In this document: one piece after another, positions 11,888 through 22,200 of the stretch
Position numbering within the stretch: the stretch's first letter is position 1
How the letters are laid out: the number at the start of each line of letters is the position of its first letter
Source of the DNA: Euborellia annulipes
Lineage: Eukaryota > Arthropoda > Insecta > Dermaptera > Anisolabididae
Direction: 5' to 3'
DNA length: 64,000 nucleotides
Assembly: GCA_023213315.1 (NCBI GenBank)
Contig: JAKCPI010007775.1
Coordinates: 1 to 64,000 of the forward strand
Program-made: the position numbers and the translations under genes
Notes under the pieces: generated by a model
The model's input: the letters and a program-made list of their open reading frames with translations, nothing else
Database searches by the model: none
What the model was told of the DNA's origin: nothing

Positions 11888-12465
11888 CATAAAGAACTTC
11901 TGTATGATTAAAATGTTTTCCGTCCCCTGCGAAAGATAGTGGCCCTATACAGTAAATGACAAATTACAAATGGCAGACAATGATTAATTTTAGTAAAATA
12001 ATTTAAAAATAATCTTGATACGTAACTACTAAGGTCTCAATGTAATTAATTGAAAATAGAATTGCCTATTTATTTGGAAAATGCATAATCATAGAGAAAT
12101 ATGCGTATTTATTAGTGTAGTGGATGGTTAGGTTGACTGGTCTAAATGGAAGCACAACGGTATTCAGAAGATTTCGGGTTCTCAGGGACGTTTGGCCTAC
12201 CAACAAATATACATACTTTTAACAAATAAACTAACCAAAATTATAAAATATTATTATTATGGTTAATTGTATGTTGTAGCTACTTTATAGAGAATCGCAA
12301 TACTTTCTAGCTATATATTACATATAAAAAAAGGGGGGGGGATAAGTAAGAGAAAGTAAAAATTTAAGGAGACTATGAAGTAAATCATCCCTTTAAAAAA
12401 GTCTAGGAAAAAGGTTGGAAACTCCTGAATTAAATTATATTTCTTTTTGATGTAAAAGTTGTAGG
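11888..12465. other. AT-rich non-coding stretch
   Basis: Nothing recognisable was found between the hAT-type MITE and the next FamA copy. Confidence 0.5.
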
Positions 12466-12470
12466 TATAT

Positions 12471-12840
12471 ATTTTACTTTCTCTTCCCATATATATGAAA
12501 TATATTGAGAGAAAAAAATTTGATGACGAGATTTTGATGGATATACATGTTTTGAGGTCCCCTGAGTCCAAAAAAGTGGGTCCCGCAAATTGGTCTGTCT
12601 GTCTGTGAACAAAATATCTCAGAAATGAAAAGAGCTAGGAGGTTGAAATTTTATATTTGAGTTAGGCACTCCCCAAGGGGTGAAAATAACCTTTTGACCA
12701 AAATCGCTCAAAAAGTACTAGTACTTTACTGATATACTTTGTTAGTTTTTTCGATGTTCTCAAAATTTGCTATGATTTTGATTAAAATTCATAAATCAAC
12801 TATTTTTTAGATGTTCTATAAAAAGTATACCAGTGAAATT
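12471..12840 (-). repeat. FamA repeat, 3' part, reverse strand
   Basis: The copy runs from the terminal hairpin (TTTTACTTTCTCTTCCC ... ATATTGAGAGAAA) through GAGATTTTGATGGATATACA, GGTCTGTCTGTCTGTGAAC, AAAAGAGCTAGGAGGTTGAA and AAAAAGTACTAGTACTTTAC to TTTTTTAGATGTTC. The 5' hairpin part is lost. Confidence 0.75.
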
Positions 12841-12873
12841 TTTCGGTGACATTGTTTCTTAATAAACGATGTG

Positions 12874-13339
12874 TAGAGGCAGAGGCAGTAAAAAAATAAT
12901 TCTCTGAATCCTTTAGTAATTAGCCGAAAGATTTCGGTGCATTTATTATGCTACATTTTTAGTCCATTAATTAGTGTATATGTTGCTCAGAGTTGGTCTA
13001 TGTTATAGAATATACGTCGATTTAATACTACAGTATTATACATGTATTTAATAAAGTTTTAGGCTATTATGAAATTTAATAGTATTTCAGGTGAGTCAAA
13101 TATATATAATATATATAATGACTATTATTATTACTCAAATTTCATAATAGCCTAAAACTTGATTATATATATGTATAATATAATAGTTTACTATTATTTT
13201 ATATTTACTATTGGACCGACTCTGAGGAACATATACTCTAATTAATGGACTGAAGATAAAGAATAATAAATGCACTAAAATGTTTCTGGCTAATTAGTAA
13301 AACATTCAGAACATTATTTCTTGGCTGTGTCTGTCTCTA
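12874..13339. mobile_element. Inverted-repeat element (MITE-like foldback)
   Basis: Two long imperfect arms face each other: TAGAGGCAGAGGCAG ... CTACATTTTTAGTCCATTAA ... TAGGCTATTATGAAATTT, and the reverse complement AAATTTCATAATAGCCTA ... TTAATGGACTGAAG ... CTGTGTCTGTCTCTAC. The centre is an AT dinucleotide-rich stretch near 13100-13125. It has no coding capacity and no clear TSD. It is a non-autonomous DNA transposon or hairpin element of unknown superfamily. Confidence 0.65.
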
Positions 13340-13802
13340 CCCAACCTTTATATTTCTTTTTGAATGATTCTTATAGGCCTATGAAATTCTTTCTTTATTA
13401 CGATTTAAATTCAGTTAATTTCAAACGAGTGATGGACTTCATCTCTAATCAGATGAAGTGCACAATTGTCATAAAGAATTTTGTTTGCTTTTAATTAATC
13501 TCACTTGAGAGAGCAGTCTTGATTATAAATGAAGGAATTAAAAGGGTCGAAATGAAACACGAAGAATTGACACCTGACTGACGTCACTTATTTTTTTTTT
13601 TGTTTATCTTATTCATATTTAGTTAATTGAGTGGCCGACGGGCAGAAAGAAAGAGAAGATAGAATAAATTCTTAATGAGAGATCAATAAGAGATATTATA
13701 AAGCTTTTAAATATGAATTATTTTTATTTTCGAACTCAAAAAGCAAAATTTATTTCTAGAATTTTCTTTTTTAATAGTCTAATAATAAAAATAATTGTGC
13801 CG
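13340..13802. other. AT-rich non-coding stretch
   Basis: Nothing was recognised between the inverted-repeat element and the next hAT-type MITE. Confidence 0.45.
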
Positions 13803-13810
13803 AATCCACC

Positions 13811-14060
13811 CAAGGGCGGTCCTAGCCTTACATTTTGGGGGGGGGGGGGGTCACTGTTTTTTTTTTATAGTATAAATAAATGGGCCTGGACCCCAATAAA
13901 TATATATTAATCAAATATGAGTATCGTTTAAGTCTTAAATGGCCTAAGTTGCCGAAAAGATTGTGTGAATGGGAGAGTGAGTGGGAAAAAAGTGTGTGTT
14001 AAAAAAAAAGATTTGGGGGGGGGTCACGACCCCCTTGACCCCCCCCTGGGACCGCCCTTG
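13811..14060. mobile_element. hAT-type MITE, perfect 8-bp TSD, with SINE-1 inside
   Basis: The ends CAAGGGCGGTCCTAG and CTGGGACCGCCCTTG are near-perfect inverted repeats. AATCCACC flanks both sides (13803-13810, 14061-14068). Homopolymer G and C runs lie next to the ends. The centre at about 13884-14010 is a SINE-1 3' half (GGGCCTGGACCCCAATAAAT, GGCCTAAGTTGCCGAAAAGA). Confidence 0.85.
13884..14010 (+). repeat. SINE-1 3' half nested in a MITE
   Basis: The family tail is recognisable: CCTGGACCCC, ATGAGTATCGTTTAAGTC, CTAAGTTGCCGAAAAG, GGGAAAAAAGTGTGTGTT and an A-run. It lies wholly between the ends of the MITE at 13811-14060, so it is either a secondary insertion or captured sequence. Confidence 0.7.
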
Positions 14061-14454
14061 AATCCACCTAGAGGAATTATTGAGTAAACTGATTTAAAAT
14101 AGAGCTTGGATTTTATAAAATAACAAGATAAATTTATTCAAAAAATTTACTAATATATTATTTAAAATTAGTAAAGAGGAAAAATTTGAAATTACGTATT
14201 ATTTAACAAATTTTATGTGTGTATTTTCTTTGATTGTGGACCAAACGTCTTCTAGTCCACGGAATAGAACCCAGGAACTCCAGGCTATCAGGAACATCGG
14301 TCTGTTTCCAGCCAAAATAGAATAAATATGGCCTACTTCTTCACAAAATGTTAAATAAGCTTCGACTTGTGAACCATGGTCGAATATTAATATCTGATTC
14401 AATAGATAGGCCTAGATATATTTTGGAAATTAATAAAGTATTATTTTTAGATAA
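14061..14454. other. AT-rich non-coding stretch
   Basis: A 67-codon reverse frame at 14199-14402 (FDHGSQVEAYLTFCEEVGH in the middle) has protein-like composition, but no recognisable domain or splice context. Confidence 0.35.
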
Positions 14455-15262
14455 AAACTCTGGTGTGACTGGTCGCACAGCACACAACTTTCACTTACCC
14501 TTCGGCAAGAGAAATTGTGCCAGATTTTTTGTGTCAAGATATATTTATTTATTAAGCTTTTGTGGTTTGAAATATTATTATTAGGAGAATTTTTAATTAT
14601 AGACCACATTTTTGTAATTAAATATTTATTAAAAATATATAAATACTGTACAACGTTTCAACTGCTTATTCTACAGTTGAAACGTTGTACAGTATTTATA
14701 TTTAATAAATATTTAATACAAAAATGTGGTCTATAATTAAAAATTCTCCTAATAATATAATTATTTGTCCTTAGCACGTAAGTTCCAAACTTGACCACCC
14801 GATTTATAGATGGCTCTGAACTACGAATGCTTCCACATCAGTAACGTGTACTTCAAACAATTTTCATGAAAAATTTCAGTCATATACTTTTTAAAGAGCA
14901 TCAAAAAATAGTTGATTTAAGAATTTAATCAAAATCGTTGGAGCGAAGTTTGAGAAAATCGAAAAAAAAAAAACTGAAAAAGTACATCAGTAAAGTACTA
15001 GTACTTTATGGCCGATTTTGTTCAAAAGGTTATTTTTACCCCTTTGTGGGGTGTCTAACTCCAATAAAAAATTTCAACCTCCTAGCTCTTTTCTTTCTTG
15101 AGATACTTTGTTCACAGACAGACCAATTTGCGGGACCCACTTTTTTTAGACTCAGGGGACCTCAAAACATGTATGTCCATCAAAATCTCGACATCGAATT
15201 TTTGGCATGATCGCAAAACTTTCTTTTTATAAATTTCATATATAAGGTAAGAGAAAGTAAAA
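14455..15262 (+). repeat. FamA repeat, interrupted by a palindrome
   Basis: The 5' hairpin (AACTCTGGTGTGACTGGTCG ... CAGATTTTTTGTGTCAAG) is at 14458-14545. A palindrome occupies about 14571-14760. The body resumes at about 14870 (AAAGAGCATCAAAAAATAG, AGTAAAGTACTAGTACTTTA) and ends with CATATATAAGGTAAGAGAA at 15262. The segment 14761-14869 is not typical FamA. Confidence 0.7.
14571..14760. repeat. Near-perfect palindrome with about 90-bp arms
   Basis: Left arm: AATATTATTATTAGGAGAAT ... TATAGACCACATTTTTGTAA ... ACTGTACAACGTTTCAACTG. Right arm: the reverse complement CAGTTGAAACGTTGTACAGT ... ACAAAAATGTGGTCTATAAT ... AGGAGAATTTTTA mirrored as AAAATTCTCCTAATAATAT. The loop is only about 10 nt. 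GAAACGTTGTAC inside each arm resembles the GAAACGTC box of the hammerhead-like foldbacks, so it may be a relic of that class. Confidence 0.8.
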
Positions 15263-15877
15263 ATATATAGGCCTATATAATTTAGATTTCATTTTGCAAG
15301 TTACGCGACATGGCTATTCACATCAACTGGATTTATTTAAATTTTTCCTAAATTTTTTTTATTTTTCTATTCATTGATTTATTTAAATCTATACGTGCTA
15401 AGAGATAATATATAATTTCTTCAGTAAATGGCTCATTTGAGCTTTTTTTTTGTGCGATTTATATCCGAAGCGCATGATTATCCAGTCACCTTGGCAATGA
15501 TCTACGGGTTGGAAGCTACTCCACCTTGGGGGCCAAAACTATAGATTTCGTTTCACATTTGACTATTTGAAATGCAATTTATGACCAATCTTGCTCTCAT
15601 CTCATTTTAATGCCTGGAGGTTTCTCCCTCTATCTTCTACAAAATAACTTTACCAGTATATAGAATACAATATAGGGGCCTATATTAGATATATAGTACA
15701 CTTTTAACATAGATGTATTTGTTTATTTGAGATTTCATCAAGTTTAACATAGATAATGAATAACGAGGTTTTAGAACTTTTCAGTATACGAAATAAAGTA
15801 AAAGATACAATTTTTATCAAAAAATATTTATTTTAAAAGAAGTGTTTGGGCGTTCTGTGCAAAAGAAGTTTTGTTCG
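15263..15877. other. AT-rich non-coding stretch
   Basis: Only a mildly GC-richer patch at about 15460-15540 stands out. No gene or known repeat is seen. Confidence 0.45.
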
Positions 15878-15962
15878 CCTTCGGGCTTGGTGTAGTTGGT
15901 AGCGTGTCTACCTTCCATACCGAACGTCGCGGGTTCGGACACTAGGCAGTGGAGAGAATTTT
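15878..15962 (+). repeat. SINE-1 tRNA-like head
   Basis: GCCTTCGGGCTTGGTGTAGT, TGGTAGCGTG, CATACCGAACGTCGCGGG and GTTCGGACACTAGGCAG are the SINE head, with A-box and B-box-like parts. The family middle and tail are missing after 15962. Confidence 0.7.
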
Positions 15963-16083
15963 ATGAAAATCACCTATAAAAAGTATAACTTACATAATGT
16001 AACATGAGTTATATCAATAATTGAAATTTGTTAAATATTAAATTTCCCTTCCAGGTACAAACACGACAATGAGGAAGACAAGC

Positions 16084-16196
16084 CCATTTGGTATCCAAAT
16101 GGCTAAATAAAATCATCGGACTGCCTGGGATTCGAACCCTCGACCCTTGGTATACAAGGCAGGCGCGGTACCAACTACGCCAAGTCCGAGAGCATT
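16084..16196 (-). repeat. SINE-1 head and middle, reverse strand
   Basis: From the plus strand: CATTTGGTATCCAAATGGC, AAATCATCGGACTGCCTGGG, ATTCGAACCCTCGACCC (B box complement), GGTACCAACTACGCCAAG (A box complement). The tail side is truncated at 16084. Confidence 0.75.
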
Positions 16197-16645
16197 GTTA
16201 ATCTTCAAATAGAGGCAATGGAATTTTGTAAAACAATAATATCTGGATTTATTCTTAATCTAATTCTTTTATTTATTTTTTTAAATCTCTTATTTATCTT
16301 AACATGTAAATGCATTTAATTTTTTATTTTTTTCTGTTTCTATTTTAAACATTTTTTTAATATCACGCCCAAAATTAATTGATCCTTTTTTGTTTTAATT
16401 TTTTTTTTTTACCCAAAATGTTTCGGACGATTAATTTTTGATTTTCACTCGTATGTTAATCGGAGATAATCCCCCTTATGATGCTTGGGATACGCCCAAC
16501 GACCGGTTCTCTCTTTCTCCCCCCTCTCTCTCTCTCACTCTCTTTGGACCACAATCTCCTATACCTCTTGAAGAATCTTCACAGACACAATGGGATGCAT
16601 ATACGATTCTAAATATTTTTTTTTTTCATTCAACGCCATTGACAG

Positions 16646-16876
16646 ACGTTGTTGGCCACATCTGACTTTTCTTTTCTAAATTGGCGCTATTTGTCGATCG
16701 GCGATGGCCATTGCTTGTTCGATTCCTGTCTTGCGTGTCGCAAACGAGTCCATAAATTGCTGAGACTGGAGCCACAGGGTCATCTTGTGTGCATTGGATG
16801 TTGCACGCAGTCACCATTCATTGCTAACAAATTCACCAATAAAAAAAAATTTATTACGCCCCACTTGAATATATAG
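16646..16876 (+). CDS. Candidate Cys-rich coding piece, unidentified
   Basis: The block at about 16640-16830 is clearly richer in GC than its surroundings. It follows a possible acceptor (CCATTGACAG, AG at 16644-16645). The frame then stays open for about 76 codons to a stop at 16874-16876. Visible residues include WRYLSIGDGHCLFDSCLAC and RKRVHKLLRLEPQGHLVCIG followed by CC. The cysteines (C-x5-C-x2-C, then C-x2-C-C about 20 residues later) could form a zinc-ribbon-like fold, but no family is recognised. AATAAA follows at about 16839. The reverse strand is also open for 63 codons, so even the strand is uncertain. Alternatives are a retropseudogene or chance. Confidence 0.3.
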   Translation, partial: TLLATSDFSFLNWRYLSIGDGHCLFDSCLACRKRVHKLLRLEPQGHLVCIGCCTQSPFIANKFTNKKKFITPHLNI

Positions 16877-17010
16877 ACCGCATCAGTGTGAAAAAATGCT
16901 GATCTCTCTTGTTTCTAACAATACCAATTGATGAACAAATAAAAACCTATCCACTTTAATCAAGATCAATTTGCTTTAGAATGAAATTTTATATCAGTAG
17001 TCTAATTCAT

Positions 17011-17545
17011 TTTACTTTCTCTTAGCCTATATATGAAATATATAGGAGAGAAAGTATTGCGATCATGTCAAAAATTCGATGTCGAGATTTTGATGGATAT
17101 ACATGTTTTGAGGTCCCCTGAGTCCAAAAAAGTGGGTCCCGCAAATTGGTCTGTGTGTGTGTGTGTGTGTATGTATGTGTGTGTGTGTGTGTGTGTCTGT
17201 ATGTGTGGACAGATTTTTAGCATGAAGGAATTGAGCTACCGGATTGAAATTTTATATTTAACTTAGGTACCTTCCCACACGCTCAAAATAAGCTTTTGAA
17301 CAAAATCGGCCAAAAAGTACTAGTACTTTACTGATGTACTTTTTCAGTTTTTTTCGATTTTCTCAAAATTCCCTCCAAGGATTTTTTTTAAAATTCAAAA
17401 ATCAATTATTTTTTAGATGCTCTTTAAAATGTATATTCTCATTTTGCCGTTGAAATCTTCTGAAGACCACTTTACTCTTGTTCTTCATAGGAAAGATAGA
17501 AATGGTTGCCATGGTAACGGAATTTAAATCTTTTTTCTTTTTATT
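17011..17545 (-). repeat. FamA repeat, long reverse copy
   Basis: The copy includes the 3' hairpin (TTTTACTTTCTCTTAGCC ... TATAGGAGAGAAAGTATTGC), GATGTCGAGATTTTGATGG, the AAAAAGTACTAGTACTTTAC box, CTTCTGAAGACCACTTTACT and GGTTGCCATGGTAACGG. The usual CTGT repeats have become a TG/TATG microsatellite at about 17151-17208. The 5' hairpin is missing, although a detached one lies at 17936-18062. Confidence 0.75.
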
Positions 17546-17935
17546 AGATTAAAAATCAATTATTATTTAAATTCCCATTTTTTTAAAAATTTATTTGTGT
17601 CTTTAATTGTTTCAAAGAAAACATATATGTCTCTCTCTCACTTGCAAACATTATCTTCTCTCTCTACTCTTTTTAAATTCCCTTTCCACCTTATCTTCGC
17701 ATAGGAACAATGTTAATTTCCTATAGGGATTTGTATGTTAATTTCGATTCAAAAGGGGGGTCCCCTTTAGAACTTTTTAGGCATTTAAAATTTTTTTTTC
17801 CAATTCTTATGAAATTTTGTATTTATTTACGATTCTATATTGTGTATAAAATGTCCAAATATGAGATTAAAATTTTGAAAAATAACCATAGTTTATTTGA
17901 AGCAGTCAACATTTAAAATGCAAGTTTGAAACTAA

Positions 17936-18062
17936 GGTGCTATCGGAAACTAAATATATCTCGACACAAAAAATCTGGTGTGACCAGCACAGTGCGCAAC
18001 TTTCTCTTACCGAAGGGTAAGAGAAAGTTGTGTGCTGTGCGCCAGTCACACCAGATTTTCTT
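17936..18062 (-). repeat. FamA 5'-terminal hairpin, detached
   Basis: GAAACTAAATATATCTCGAC, AAAAAATCTGGTGTGACCAG, then a long stem AACTTTCTCTTACC / GGTAAGAGAAAGTT and CCAGTCACACCAGATTTT. This is the FamA 5' end in reverse. A perfect hairpin of about 45-bp arms can form. Confidence 0.75.
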
Positions 18063-18117
18063 TATAGATAATGACAATTATAAATGAAGAAAAGGTTTTT
18101 TTTTTGTTTGGCGTTAT

Positions 18118-18812
18118 AACATTCACAACTTTCTCTACCTTCGGTAATCGATATAAGTTGGTGTTCAAATAAAAAAAAGGGGGGGGGGGAAAAAAAATTT
18201 TTTTTTTAAAAAAATGTGCTTGTCACACAGATTTTTCGTGTCGACATATATTTAGTTTCCGCCGATATATTAGAATTAAAGAGGTAAAATTTATGTCTGG
18301 GAACATATTTATATTTTGTTACCATGGCAACCATTTCTCCTATCTTTTCTATGGAGTACAGGAGTAAAGTGGTCTTCAGAAGATTTCAATGATAAAATGA
18401 GAATATACAATTTAAAGAGCAACTAAAAAATAGTTGATATATGAATTTAAAAAAAAATCGTTGGAGCAAATGTTTGAGAAAATCGAAAAAAACTGAAAAA
18501 GTGCATCAGTAAAGTACTAGTACTTTTTGGTCGATTTTGTTCAAAAGCTTCGTGTCACGTCCCATGGGGGTGCCTAACTTAAATAGTAAAATTTCAACCT
18601 CTTAGCTCTTTTCGTTCTTGAGATATTTTGTTCAGAGACACACAGACACACAGACAGACAGACCATGTCGCGAAAACCACTTTTTTGGATTCAGGGGACC
18701 TCAAAACGTGTTTCCATCAAATCTCGACATCGAATTTTTGACATGAATCCAATACTTTTTCTACATTATATATATATATATTATCATATATACATAGGTA
18801 AGAGAAAGTAAA
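18118..18812 (+). repeat. FamA repeat, 5' hairpin disrupted by low-complexity insert
   Basis: The body from TTTTTCGTGTCGACATATAT to the final GGTAAGAGAAAGTAAAA is complete and similar to the copy at 18814. Its 5' hairpin (TTTCTCTACCTTCGGTAATC at about 18129) is followed by an A8/G11/A9/T10 homopolymer series at 18171-18219. The next full FamA copy follows without spacer, giving a direct tandem pair. Confidence 0.75.
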
Positions 18813-18813
18813 A

Positions 18814-19480
18814 AAATCTGGTGTGACTGGCGCACAGCCCAACTTTCTCTTACCTTCGGTAATCGAAAGTTGTGTACTGTGCTTGGCACACCAGATTTTT
18901 TGTGTCGACATGTATTTAGTTTCCGACAGAGGGTACATTCGATTTTAAAGATGTAAAATTTATAGGTATGGCAAAATGTTTATATTTTGTTACCATGGCA
19001 ACCATTTCTCCTATCTTTTCTATGGAGTACAGGAGTAAAGTGGTCTTCAGAAGATTTCAATCACAAAATGAGAATATACATTTTATAGCGCAATCTAAAA
19101 AATAGTTGATTTTTGAATTTTAAAAAAAATCGTTGGAGCAAATTTAGAGAAAATCGAAAAAAACTGAAAAAGTGCATCAGTAAAGTACTAGTACTCTTTG
19201 GTCGATTTTGTTCAAAAGCTTCGTGTCACGTCCCAGTGGGGTGCATAACTTAAATATACAATTTCAACCTCCTAGCTCTTTTCGTTCTTGAGATATTTTG
19301 TTCACAGACACACAGACAGACAGACAGACAGACCATGTCGCGAAAACCACTTTTTTGGATTCAGGGGACCTCAAAACGTGTATATCCGTCAAAATCTCGA
19401 CATCGAATTTTTGACATGAATCCAATACTTTCTCTCTCTATATATATTAACATATATATAGAGGTAAGAGAAAGTAAAAA
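18814..19480 (+). repeat. FamA repeat, full-length copy in tandem
   Basis: It starts AAATCTGGTGTGACTGGCGC directly after the previous copy's GTAAGAGAAAGTAAAA. All family landmarks are present: ACCATGGCAACCATTTCTCC, GGAGTACAGGAGTAAAGTGG, the CAGACAGACAG tract, CATGTCGCGAAAACCACTTT and the AT-rich 3' hairpin. It is non-coding. Confidence 0.8.
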
Positions 19481-19930
19481 AACTCAAATGGAGCGATTGT
19501 TAAAATCTGCTTTATTATTTTGTTATTTGGGGTAGCCAAGATAACAGTAGATGCAAAGACCGTTGTTTTCTTTAGTCTAACGAGGGAAAGAAAAATTGGT
19601 ATATAAAGATCAGATGAAATGCCTTCTCTCATAACTCGTGATCTGCACAAACTTTTAAGCGTAGCCAAGCCCTTTTTAATTTTATTTCCTGGTGGAAGCA
19701 AATTGTATGATTATACATTACTTAGGTAATATTCGTTGGGGTATCAACAAAAATAAAATTCTAATTTCTATTCTTCTTCGTGCTCGAAAGCATCTCGAAT
19801 AAATAAACGAGGTTACTGGTAGGAATTTCAAATAAAAATAAAATAAAAGGTCTAAAAATTAAATGTCCAAAATCTGAATTTTATGACAATTTCGTTAGTC
19901 CTGATGATAAGAGCGACGAACGTTCAAAAT
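19481..19930. other. AT-rich non-coding stretch
   Basis: Nothing recognisable; an 84-codon reverse frame (19447-19701) overlaps the FamA end and looks spurious. Confidence 0.4.
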
Positions 19931-19934
19931 GTCA

Positions 19935-20885
19935 GCGAGAAAATATACCATCATCGGCAAATGTATTGAGATTAACGCACAGGATTTAGGCAACCAAAAT
20001 GACACGCCTGTATTGGGCAGTCCTACGAATTTCATTCGAAAACGATATCGGTTTTTCTTGTGGATAATTTTAATTTTTGATATAACTTGAAAATAGAATA
20101 TTTAAAAAAAAAATTTATGGAATTTTGTGAAAAAGGTTCACATTCAGGACTATTCTCTGAACAAAAATGTTAACTTTTGAAATCAACATCTGAAAACAGC
20201 GTTAATTCATTTTAACACTTCATTGCCTCAAATTGCTATTCTGTAATCAATAACCTTATCAATAGTAATAATGGCGTAGTCCTGATTATTGAAATTCCTT
20301 TTCAGAAAAAGAGGTAAAGCCGAAAGGTCAATAAATTTATGCCTCAGCACTAATCAATTTACTTTTTTTTTTTTCACTTTTTGTGAATAGTTATACCAAT
20401 TTCATCGTGGTTTTTATTGTCCTCACCATACCTCTTTTCTGAAAAAGGAATAACCTTATCGTTAATAGTGTTAAAAATTAATGTTATGTCTAGGGGGTGC
20501 CTTTCATCTTTTAACGCCGTATTAATGCATGGTGTCTTTAACCAAAAAGTAAGGTTATGATTTTGACAGCTTTGAAATAAAAGCAACATGTTAACTTCGC
20601 TATTAAAACTTGGTATAAAGAATAGAATTTTTTTAATGCTGGTGTGTCAGATAAGCCTACAAGATTGAGAATAACAAATCAAGTTAGTATGGCGCATGCG
20701 CGATACTATCTGGTGTTATTACTTTTTAAAAATCAAATTAATATGTTAAATATTAACGTCTGTTTTTAGATAATAGACGCGATTGTCTGTTTTGACAAGG
20801 TTCTGCCCAATACAGGCGTATGCCATTTGGGATGCCTAGATTCTGTACGTTAGTCTCAATATATATGCCGAAGATGGTACATTTT
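19935..20885. mobile_element. Large imperfect inverted repeat (foldback element)
   Basis: Left-arm pieces ATACCATCATCGGCAAATGT, GAGATTAACGCACAGGAT and CACGCCTGTATTGGGCAG are mirrored near the right end as CTGCCCAATACAGGCGTATG, GTACGTTAGTCTC and CCGAAGATGGTACATT. Inner arms also pair (TTCCTTTTCAGAAAAAGAGG against CCTCTTTTCTGAAAAAGGAA). A 71-codon reverse frame at 20374-20589 has protein-like composition (LTFWLKTPCINTALKDERH) but no known domain. It may be a decayed DNA transposon or two head-to-head copies of one sequence. Confidence 0.55.
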
Positions 20886-21592
20886 TTTATTGGTTTAGTT
20901 TCTCTACGGGACAGACTTTTGAGAATTTTTTCTTTATATAAAAATTTAGAATAGCGTTTAGTTTCAAGAGTCTAGTAAAGATTTCGAAAACAATAAATTA
21001 AAAGCATACAAATTTCTCTTTCCACCTTGATTTGATCAAAGAATTTTTTTTTCAATTTGAAATCGGTATTAATAAACAAATAATTAGTGTGTGAGCCCCC
21101 AACGCTTAGACTGACAGCATCCCAACCCTTCTCTTTCATTTTAAGATGACTCGAGAACATTCCTCGCCTCCTGAAGAAGTTCTTCAATAAAAAATAATTA
21201 CTTCATCCATCTATCTATGGGTCAAGTCACTCTTTTTTTATTCCCCTTGAAGGCGAATTTTTTTAAAATGATCATTTATCTTGCAAGCGTTAAAATTAAG
21301 ACTTATCAACAAACATTCTAGGAATCCGGTAGCCATGGGCAGTAAAAGCGTCAACCTGAGAACGTTTATCCTCAATTTGTTAAAATAATATGACACCATA
21401 TGTGTTATTAGGAAATTTAATGCGCTTGCATCGTACAATTATAAACTATTAAAATATCTACGGACAGGAAGAACCAGAAGTTACTAGATATATATCAAGA
21501 CAAGATTAATTTAAAATACTATTTAGGTCTTTTTAATGAATGTAGATCAGAAAGAAGGTAATTAATTAAGAGGCCAATGTCTTGGTAAAAAC
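20886..21592. other. AT-rich non-coding stretch
   Basis: Open frames at 20972-21187 and 21238-21438 (reverse) have no recognisable domain. No repeat partner was noticed. Confidence 0.4.
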
Positions 21593-21604
21593 ATAGATTA
21601 GGTT

Positions 21605-21836
21605 TTTTTTTTTTTTTTTTTTTTTTTTTGAAAAAACACTCACACTTTTTCTCATTCACACTCACACACACATTCACAGTCTTTTCGGCACTTCAGGCCA
21701 TATAAGACTTTGACGATAACGGTTGATTAATTAATTTATATACATGTATTTGGGGTCCAGGCATTCTTAAATTTGGTCATTTGGCCATTTGGTATACAAG
21801 GCCAGCAGGCTAACCTCTACACCAAGCCCGAGGGCG
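21605..21836 (-). repeat. SINE-1, reverse strand, internal deletion
   Basis: A T run of about 28 nt (the reverse of the poly-A tail) is followed by CACACTTTTTCTCATTCACA, AGTCTTTTCGGCACTTCAGG, GGGGTCCAGGCATTCTTAAA and CTAACCTCTACACCAAGCCC. The B box region is deleted. The flanks ATAGATTAGGTT and GTAGATAAGGTT could be an aged TSD. The head lies about 95 bp from the head of the SINE-1 at 21932, in opposite orientation. Confidence 0.75.
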
Positions 21837-21931
21837 GTAGATAAGGTTAAACTAGTCAAAAATACTGAGTATACCCTAGTATTTAAAGTTTTTTTTTTTT
21901 TAATATTGATTTCTTTTATTAAATAATTGAT

Positions 21932-22200
21932 GCCTTCGGGGCTTGGTGTAGAGGTTAGCGTGCTAACCTCGTATACCAAACGTCGCGGGTTCGGACCCCA
22001 GGCAGTCCGATGATTTTATTTAAGCCATTTGGATACCAAATGGATTAAATAAAAATGCCTGGACTCCAATAAATATATTTATATAATAACGGTTATCGTC
22101 TAAGGTCTTATATGGCGTAAGTTGCCGGGAAGATTGAGTGAATGTGTGTGTGAGTGTGAGTGTGAATGAGAAAAAAGTGTGAGTGTTTAAAAAAAAAAAA
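21932..22200 (+). mobile_element. SINE-1, near-complete tRNA-derived SINE
   Basis: This is the best forward copy. The head is GCCTTCGGGGCTTGG with GTGTAGAGGTTAGCGTGC (A box) and CGGGTTCGGACCCCAG (B box). The middle has CAGTCCGATGATTTTATTTA and TGGATACCAAATGG. The tail has ATGCCTGGACTCC, TAACGGTTATCGTCTAAGG, GTAAGTTGCCGGGAAGATTG, GTGTGAGTGTGAATGAGAAA and a 3' A-run. AATTGAT flanks both sides (21925-21931, 22201-22207) as a short TSD. SINEs of this type are transcribed by RNA polymerase III and mobilised by a LINE, presumably one sharing the tail. Confidence 0.85.

Noticed and set aside
7797..16196. tRNA genes at 7797, 9815, 15878 and 16084
   Set aside because: A and B boxes are present, but the acceptor stems do not close and the sequences continue into SINE bodies, so they are tRNA-derived SINE heads.
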